64,000 nucleotides of DNA from an uncultured Atopobiaceae bacterium (lineage in GTDB: Bacteria > Actinomycetota > Coriobacteriia > Coriobacteriales > Atopobiaceae): contig CAKVON010000001.1 in assembly GCA_934792625.1 (NCBI GenBank), positions 62,001 through 126,000 on the forward strand, written 5' to 3'. The position numbers were made by a program, and so were the translations under genes. Shown here piece by piece: positions 59,585 to 64,000 of this stretch (the stretch's first letter is position 1; every line of letters begins with the position of its first letter). The notes beneath the pieces were generated by a model, which was given only the letters and a program-made list of their open reading frames with translations, searched no databases and was not told the DNA's origin.

Positions 59585-59628
59585 CGGAAAATGGGTATGG
59601 AGCAGGTAAGACCAGAAGGGAGTCGACC

Positions 59629-60078
59629 ATGGCCAACTACAAGGATATGGACTACGACAGGGTCTTCGTGTCGCTGGACGGCACCGACAGGCAGGACAAG
59701 GTGCTCGAGCGCGCGATCCTGGTCGCCGCCAACAACAACGCCGACCTGTACATCGGGCACGTCATCGACTCGACGGCGCTGGAGACCGCCGGCACCTACC
59801 CCGTGGACCTGATCCCGGAGCTCGAGAGGGGCTTCCGCGCCTCGATCGCCGACGGCGTCGCGCGCGCCGAGGCCGAGCCGGGCGTCGGGTCGGTCAAGGT
59901 GCTCGTGAGGTGCGGACGCATCCGCGAGACCCTCAAGGAGGAGATGATCGACCAGGTCAAGCCCGACGTCATCGTCTGCGGCGCCCGTGGCCTCTCCCCC
60001 ATCAAGTACGCGCTTCTGGGGTCGATCTCCACGTTTCTGCTGCGCAGCGCGCCCTGCGACATCCTCGTGGTCAAGTAG
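59629..60078 (+). CDS. universal stress protein (UspA family)
   Basis: 149-residue UspA-like protein: VFVSLDGTDRQDKVLERAILVA at the N-terminus and the ATP-loop-like end IVCGARGLSPIKYALLGSISTFLLRSAPCDILVVK. The Gly-rich nucleotide motif G2xG9xG is partly altered. AAGGGAG lies upstream of the ATG. It is monocistronic and likely induced by stress. Confidence 0.92.
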   Translation: MANYKDMDYDRVFVSLDGTDRQDKVLERAILVAANNNADLYIGHVIDSTALETAGTYPVDLIPELERGFRASIADGVARAEAEPGVGSVKVLVRCGRIRETLKEEMIDQVKPDVIVCGARGLSPIKYALLGSISTFLLRSAPCDILVVK

Positions 60079-60280
60079 CGGCCGGCGCCGGTGCGCCTAG
60101 TGCCGGCCCAAGGGTCTCGCGCCCGCCAAACGTGTGCGTGGCGTGTCGGCGACGTGAAGGCTGCGTGAAGGCAACCCCCACGCGCAAGACAGTCGACGGA
60201 GCTGGGTAAACACGGGTCAGGCAAGCGTCGGGTGGGACGCGCGCCTACAGCGGAAATTGCATCAGGAGTTCTCCCCTTCA

Positions 60281-60317
60281 GGGCCCCGCGCCACGGCGTG
60301 GGGCCCACTCCTTTTTA
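60281..60317 (+). terminator. intrinsic terminator after usp (or of an unannotated RNA)
   Basis: GGGCCCCGCG / CGTGGGGCCC stem, followed by CTCCTTTTT. It lies 200 nt after the usp stop, an unusually long distance. The T-run serves plus-strand transcripts only. Confidence 0.8.
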
Positions 60318-60332
60318 GGGACACCGCGGCAA

Positions 60333-61307
60333 TCAGGCCGTGAGGAACACCATCGCGATGATCATGGCGAAGCCCGCCAGGTCAGCGGGCGAGAAGGACG
60401 TGCCCAGCCAGACGACCGAGCTGATCATGGCAACCAGGGGCTCGGCCGTGCCTAGCATCGCCGAGCGCATGGGACCCACGCGTCGTACGCCCTCGAGGAA
60501 CAGCGCGTACGAGCCATAGGTGCCGACCACGATGGTGACGGCCACCAGGACCCAGCCCGCCGCGGGCATCACGGGCACGTGCTCCCAGGGCCTCACGAAC
60601 AGCGCCAGCAGCGCGCCCGAGATGAGCATCGCGTAGCCGTTGAAGACCATCGACCCCCACCTGTTGAGCAGGCCGACGGGCGCGACCGAGAGAAACACCG
60701 CGCAGACCGCGCACCCCATGCCCCAGGCAAGGCCCTGCGGCGGGATCCGCAGCGCGTCAGGGTTGCCGCCGGTTGCAAGCAGGTAGGTTCCCGCCAGCGC
60801 CAGGATGGCGCCCGCCACCTCGCGGCGACGCGGGCGGCGGTGCGTCCTAAGGCACACGTAGACCATCACCAGGACGAGGTTGGTCGACTGCAGGACGGTG
60901 GTCGTGGCCGAGTTGGTCCAGCTGATGGACTCGACGTAGCAGACGTTGGAGCTCAGGATGCACGCGACGGAGGCGACGGCCAGAAGCCCCATCTGCCTCG
61001 GCTCGCGAAGGATGCCCACCACGCGGTCGCGGCAGGTGACCCATGCCGTGAGCAGGAACAGCCAGCACGAGCCCAGCTCGCGCACGCACACCAGCCACAC
61101 CGGGTCGATCGGGTAGTTGTCCAACAGGAACTTGACGAGCGTCCCGTTGAAGCCCCAGCAGGCGCAGCCCGCCAGGGTGATGAGGATGCCCACGAGCAGG
61201 CCACGCCCGCCGCCAGCCGAGGCGTCCCCGGCCACGCCGCGCCCGGTCGCGGAGGCCCCGGACCCAGCCAGGTCCTTCTCTGCAGGCGCGCCGTCGATTC
61301 CCGTCAA
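60333..61307 (-). CDS. EamA-family (DMT superfamily) transporter
   Basis: 324-residue membrane transporter with ten helices in two homologous EamA halves (ITLAGCACWGFNGTLVKFLL and LAWGMGCAVCAVFLSVAPVG). Family members export or import metabolites and drugs; the substrate is unknown. A TTG at 61307 is proposed as start because GGAGGGGAG lies six bases before it. The ~45-residue N-terminus is Gly/Ala-rich and non-membrane. It is divergent from the M16 peptidase gene. Confidence 0.88.
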   Translation of the reverse strand: MTGIDGAPAEKDLAGSGASATGRGVAGDASAGGGRGLLVGILITLAGCACWGFNGTLVKFLLDNYPIDPVWLVCVRELGSCWLFLLTAWVTCRDRVVGILREPRQMGLLAVASVACILSSNVCYVESISWTNSATTTVLQSTNLVLVMVYVCLRTHRRPRRREVAGAILALAGTYLLATGGNPDALRIPPQGLAWGMGCAVCAVFLSVAPVGLLNRWGSMVFNGYAMLISGALLALFVRPWEHVPVMPAAGWVLVAVTIVVGTYGSYALFLEGVRRVGPMRSAMLGTAEPLVAMISSVVWLGTSFSPADLAGFAMIIAMVFLTA

Positions 61308-61419
61308 CCCATGCTCCCCTCCATAGCGATTCGCGTCCGCGGCAAAGGGTACCATCAACGGGATAGGAGCTACGACGCTAGGGGCGGCATTACCACTTGC
61401 CGCCGAAAGGAAGACGCAC

Positions 61420-64000
61420 ATGGCAGACAGGACCGATTCCGCAGCCGTGACCCGCGACGCCGCGATGGGCGTCGGCACCACCCACGCAGGCTTCGTCGTG
61501 ACCCGGGCGCTCGACGTTCCCGAGCTGCGCGGCACGGCCTACGTCATGAGGCACGAGGCAACGGGCGCACGCCTCATGTGGATCGCCAACGACGACACCA
61601 ACAGGTCCTTCTCGATAGCGTTCAAGACGCCGCCGACCAACGACACCGGCGTCTTCCACATCCTGGAGCACTCGGTGCTGTGCGGCTCGGACCGCTTCCC
61701 GGTCAAGGAGCCGTTCGTCAACCTGCTCAAGACGTCGATGCAGACGTTCCTCAACGCGCTCACGTTCCCGGACAAGACCATGTACCCCGTGGCCTCGACC
61801 AACGAGCAAGACCTCCTCAACCTGATGGACGTCTACCTCGACGCGGTCCTGCACCCCGCCATCTACCACAGGCCGCGCATCTTCCAGCAGGAGGGCTGGC
61901 ACTACGAGATCTCTGGCGAGAAGGACGGCGAGGTCGAGCTCACCCGCAACGGAGTCGTCCTCAACGAGATGAAGGGTGCGTTCTCGGACCCCGACGAGGT
62001 CCTGATGGAGGCCCTCAACCGCGACCTGTTCCCCGACACGGCGTACCGTTGGGAGAGCGGCGGCGACCCGCGGCACATCCCCGAGCTCACCTACGAGGAG
62101 TTCGTCGACACCCACGCGCGCCACTACCGCCTGGACAACAGCTACACCGTCCTGTACGGCGACCTCGACATCGAGCGCGTGCTGGCCTTCGTGGGCGAGC
62201 GCTTCGACGGCGCGGCGGACCGCGGCGCGGGCGCGCCCAACGAGCTCGCGCTTCAGGCGTGCGTCGAGGCGGCGCCGCGCGAGGTGGAGATGCCCACCGA
62301 CCCGAAGAACGCCTGCGTCGGCATGGGCCTTGTCATCGGCCGCGCCGGCCAGCGCGAGCGCCTGCTTGCCTGCGACATCCTGTTCGACGCCCTCATGGGC
62401 TCGAACGAGGCCCCGCTCAAGCGCGCGATCCTGGCCAGCGGCATGGGCCTCGACGCCACGAGCTACCTGATGGACGGCCTGGCCCAGCCCTACATCCTGA
62501 TCCAGCTCAAGGGCAACGCGCACGGCGCGGCCACCGGCTTCGAGCGCCTCGTGCGCGACGAGTGCGCCCGCCTGGCAAGCGAGGGCATCGGCGACGAGCT
62601 CCTGGAGGCGTCGCTGGCACAGGCCGAGTTCAACCTGCGCGAGGGCGACAACGGCTACTACGCCGACGGCGTGGCCGCCGCCATCAACTCGCTCAACAGC
62701 TGGCTGTACGACGACGATGACCCCACCGGCGGCCTCCGCTACGAGGAGGCGCTCGCGTCGCTGCGCGCCCACGTCGAGGCGGGCGACGGCTGGTTCGAGG
62801 GCCTCCTGCGCGAGGTCGTGTGCGACTCGGCCCACCACGCGCTGGTCGAGGTCGTCCCCACCGCAGACGACGACTCGGCAGCCGAGCGCGCCGAGCTCGC
62901 GGGCATCCTGGCCGGCATGGGCGACGCCGCCCGCGACGCCGTGCGCTCCGACGTCGAGGCCCTGCGCGCCGAGCAGGAGGCCCCCGACGCGCCCGAGGAC
63001 CTGGCCAAGCTGCCGAGCCTGGGCATCGACGACATCGGCCCCATGGCCGCCGACCCCGCCTGCCACGAGATGGCGGGCACCTGCGCGCCCTGCCTGGTGC
63101 ACGAGGTCCCCTCCAACCACATCGACTACGTCTACGCCTTCTTCGACCTGGGCGTCGTCTCCTACGAGGACATGCCCTACGTAAGCACCATGTGCACGCT
63201 GCTGGGCTCGCTCGGCACGGCGGCGCACTCCGCCTCCGAGCTGGACACCCTTATCGAGAAGAACCTCGGCTCGCTCACGTTCCACGTCACGTGCTACGCC
63301 ACCCACGACGACCCCGACAGCGCGCACGCCGCGCTCGTGGTGGGCACGAGCGCCCTGGCCGAGAAGGTCGGCGCCTGCGCCACCATCCCGGCCGAGATCT
63401 GGTCGTCGACCGACTTCGACGACCGCGACCGCGTGCGCGACCTGCTGCAGCAGAAGCTCGTGGGCAGGGAGCAGACCTTCATGGGCGCGGGCCACATGTG
63501 CGCCCTGTCGCGCGTGGCCTCGTACTTCTCGCGATCCGACCTTCTTGCCGAGAAGGTCTCGGGCGTCGACGACTACCTGTTCCTGCGCGAGCTGCTGGGC
63601 GACTTCGACGCGCGCTTCGAGGGGCTCGTGGCCAAGCTCTCGGAGCTGTCGCGCGCGATCTTCAGCGCGGGCAACGTCTGGGTGAGCTTTACCGGCACCG
63701 ATGACGAGGCGGCCGCGTTCTGGGAGGCGGCGGGCGACCTGTCGCTCGCCCCGGCGGTGGCAGACGATGCCCGCAACCTGCTGCGCGTTCCCGACCCTGT
63801 CGTCAAGAACGAGGCCTTCGCCGTCCCCGGCACCACCGCCTTCGTCGCGGCGGGCTCCAACGGCACGGCGGCCGGCATCGAGCGCGACGGCGCCTGGCAG
63901 GTGGCCGGCCGCGTCCTGCAGCTGGACTACCTGTGGAACGAGGTCCGCGTGAAGGGCGGCGCCTACGGCTGCGGCTTCGGCCTCAACCGCCTGGGGCTCG
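61420..64000 (+). CDS. M16C (PreP-like) zinc metallopeptidase, 3' end off the window
   Basis: Inverted zinc motif protease of the presequence-protease/insulinase group, which clears peptides in the cytoplasm. Reading 860 codons from the ATG at 61420 gives no stop. The N-terminal domain has HILEHSVLCGSDRFPVKEP (HxxEH) and the downstream Glu ligand region (TRNGVVLNEMKGAFSDP). It continues through the M16C-associated domain toward a second M16 domain (RVLQLDYLWNEVRVKGGAYGCGF). The start is preceded by GAAAGGAAG. A motif copy, GTCCTTCTCG (61605-61614), falls in codons for NRSFSI. Confidence 0.93.
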   Translation, partial: MADRTDSAAVTRDAAMGVGTTHAGFVVTRALDVPELRGTAYVMRHEATGARLMWIANDDTNRSFSIAFKTPPTNDTGVFHILEHSVLCGSDRFPVKEPFVNLLKTSMQTFLNALTFPDKTMYPVASTNEQDLLNLMDVYLDAVLHPAIYHRPRIFQQEGWHYEISGEKDGEVELTRNGVVLNEMKGAFSDPDEVLMEALNRDLFPDTAYRWESGGDPRHIPELTYEEFVDTHARHYRLDNSYTVLYGDLDIERVLAFVGERFDGAADRGAGAPNELALQACVEAAPREVEMPTDPKNACVGMGLVIGRAGQRERLLACDILFDALMGSNEAPLKRAILASGMGLDATSYLMDGLAQPYILIQLKGNAHGAATGFERLVRDECARLASEGIGDELLEASLAQAEFNLREGDNGYYADGVAAAINSLNSWLYDDDDPTGGLRYEEALASLRAHVEAGDGWFEGLLREVVCDSAHHALVEVVPTADDDSAAERAELAGILAGMGDAARDAVRSDVEALRAEQEAPDAPEDLAKLPSLGIDDIGPMAADPACHEMAGTCAPCLVHEVPSNHIDYVYAFFDLGVVSYEDMPYVSTMCTLLGSLGTAAHSASELDTLIEKNLGSLTFHVTCYATHDDPDSAHAALVVGTSALAEKVGACATIPAEIWSSTDFDDRDRVRDLLQQKLVGREQTFMGAGHMCALSRVASYFSRSDLLAEKVSGVDDYLFLRELLGDFDARFEGLVAKLSELSRAIFSAGNVWVSFTGTDDEAAAFWEAAGDLSLAPAVADDARNLLRVPDPVVKNEAFAVPGTTAFVAAGSNGTAAGIERDGAWQVAGRVLQLDYLWNEVRVKGGAYGCGFGLNRLGL

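Noticed and set aside
61390..63495. A 701-codon minus-strand frame opposite the M16 peptidase
   Set aside because: Low-complexity Val/Ala/Gly/Glu product; the plus strand has the HxxEH protease.
1..64000. CRISPR arrays, insertion sequences, prophage, tRNA or rRNA genes
   Set aside because: No regular spacer-repeat array, transposase, phage module, tRNA cloverleaf or rRNA signature was recognised on either strand.

Overview
The window is a high-GC (strongly GAG/GAC/GCC-biased), gene-dense chromosomal segment of an actinobacterium. Three things point to class Coriobacteriia, most likely the Olsenella/Atopobium/Collinsella side. These are the many Firmicutes-like traits in a high-GC background (a phenylalanine T-box riboswitch ahead of pheST, the tmk-holB-PSP1 gene order, many PTS and GntR/UTRA genes), the frequent TTG and GTG starts with strong purine-rich ribosome binding sites, and a fermentative gene set (D-lactate dehydrogenase, pyruvate kinase). 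This placement is inference; there is no rRNA gene in the window.

Layout. 1-3.2 kb: the 5' part of a Flp/Tad pilus locus on the minus strand (cpaB, a frameshifted tadZ/cpaE, cpaF running off the left edge). 3.5-7.4 kb: rsgA and a calcium P-type ATPase. 7.7-10.5 kb: D-lactate dehydrogenase and pyruvate kinase on the plus strand. 10.7-22 kb: a carbohydrate region with an AraC-type regulator, a class II aldolase, a galactitol-type PTS (IIC, IIB, IIA), a rhamnulose-1-phosphate aldolase-like protein, an unknown two-helix membrane protein, a DhaK-DhaL fusion kinase, separate DhaL and DhaK genes, and a GntR/UTRA regulator. 22-31 kb: a His-tailed unknown protein, a phospholipase C-like protein, pheST under T-box control, nagA, an M32 carboxypeptidase and dtd. 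31-44 kb: PSP1-holB-tmk, a large secreted M4 protease-VWA fusion with two tiny membrane proteins in front, topA, tatC/tatA, a STAS protein and a TPR protein. 44-64 kb: an aminotransferase, nhaA, degV, mtnN, pcrA, a 2-hydroxyacid dehydrogenase, a CDF transporter, a U32 peptidase, a low-molecular-weight phosphatase, gntR-manA, uppP, a universal stress protein, an EamA transporter and an M16 peptidase running off the right edge.

How the genes work together. The 11.9-22 kb block looks like one catabolic regulon. A PTS would import and phosphorylate a ketose or polyol, class II aldolases would split ketose-1-phosphates to dihydroxyacetone phosphate plus an aldehyde, and two Dha-type kinase systems would phosphorylate a small ketose. 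No dedicated sugar isomerase or FGGY kinase is present. Shared CCAWATGG-like sites lie upstream of three of its transcription units. The leader of the DhaK-DhaL fusion gene can fold into two mutually exclusive hairpins, one of which hides the ribosome binding site.

The most unusual global signal is a dispersed short motif, CGAGAAGKRC, seen about 33 times. It is often found in spacers, and in four genes it sits 0-5 nt after the stop codon in one fixed orientation.
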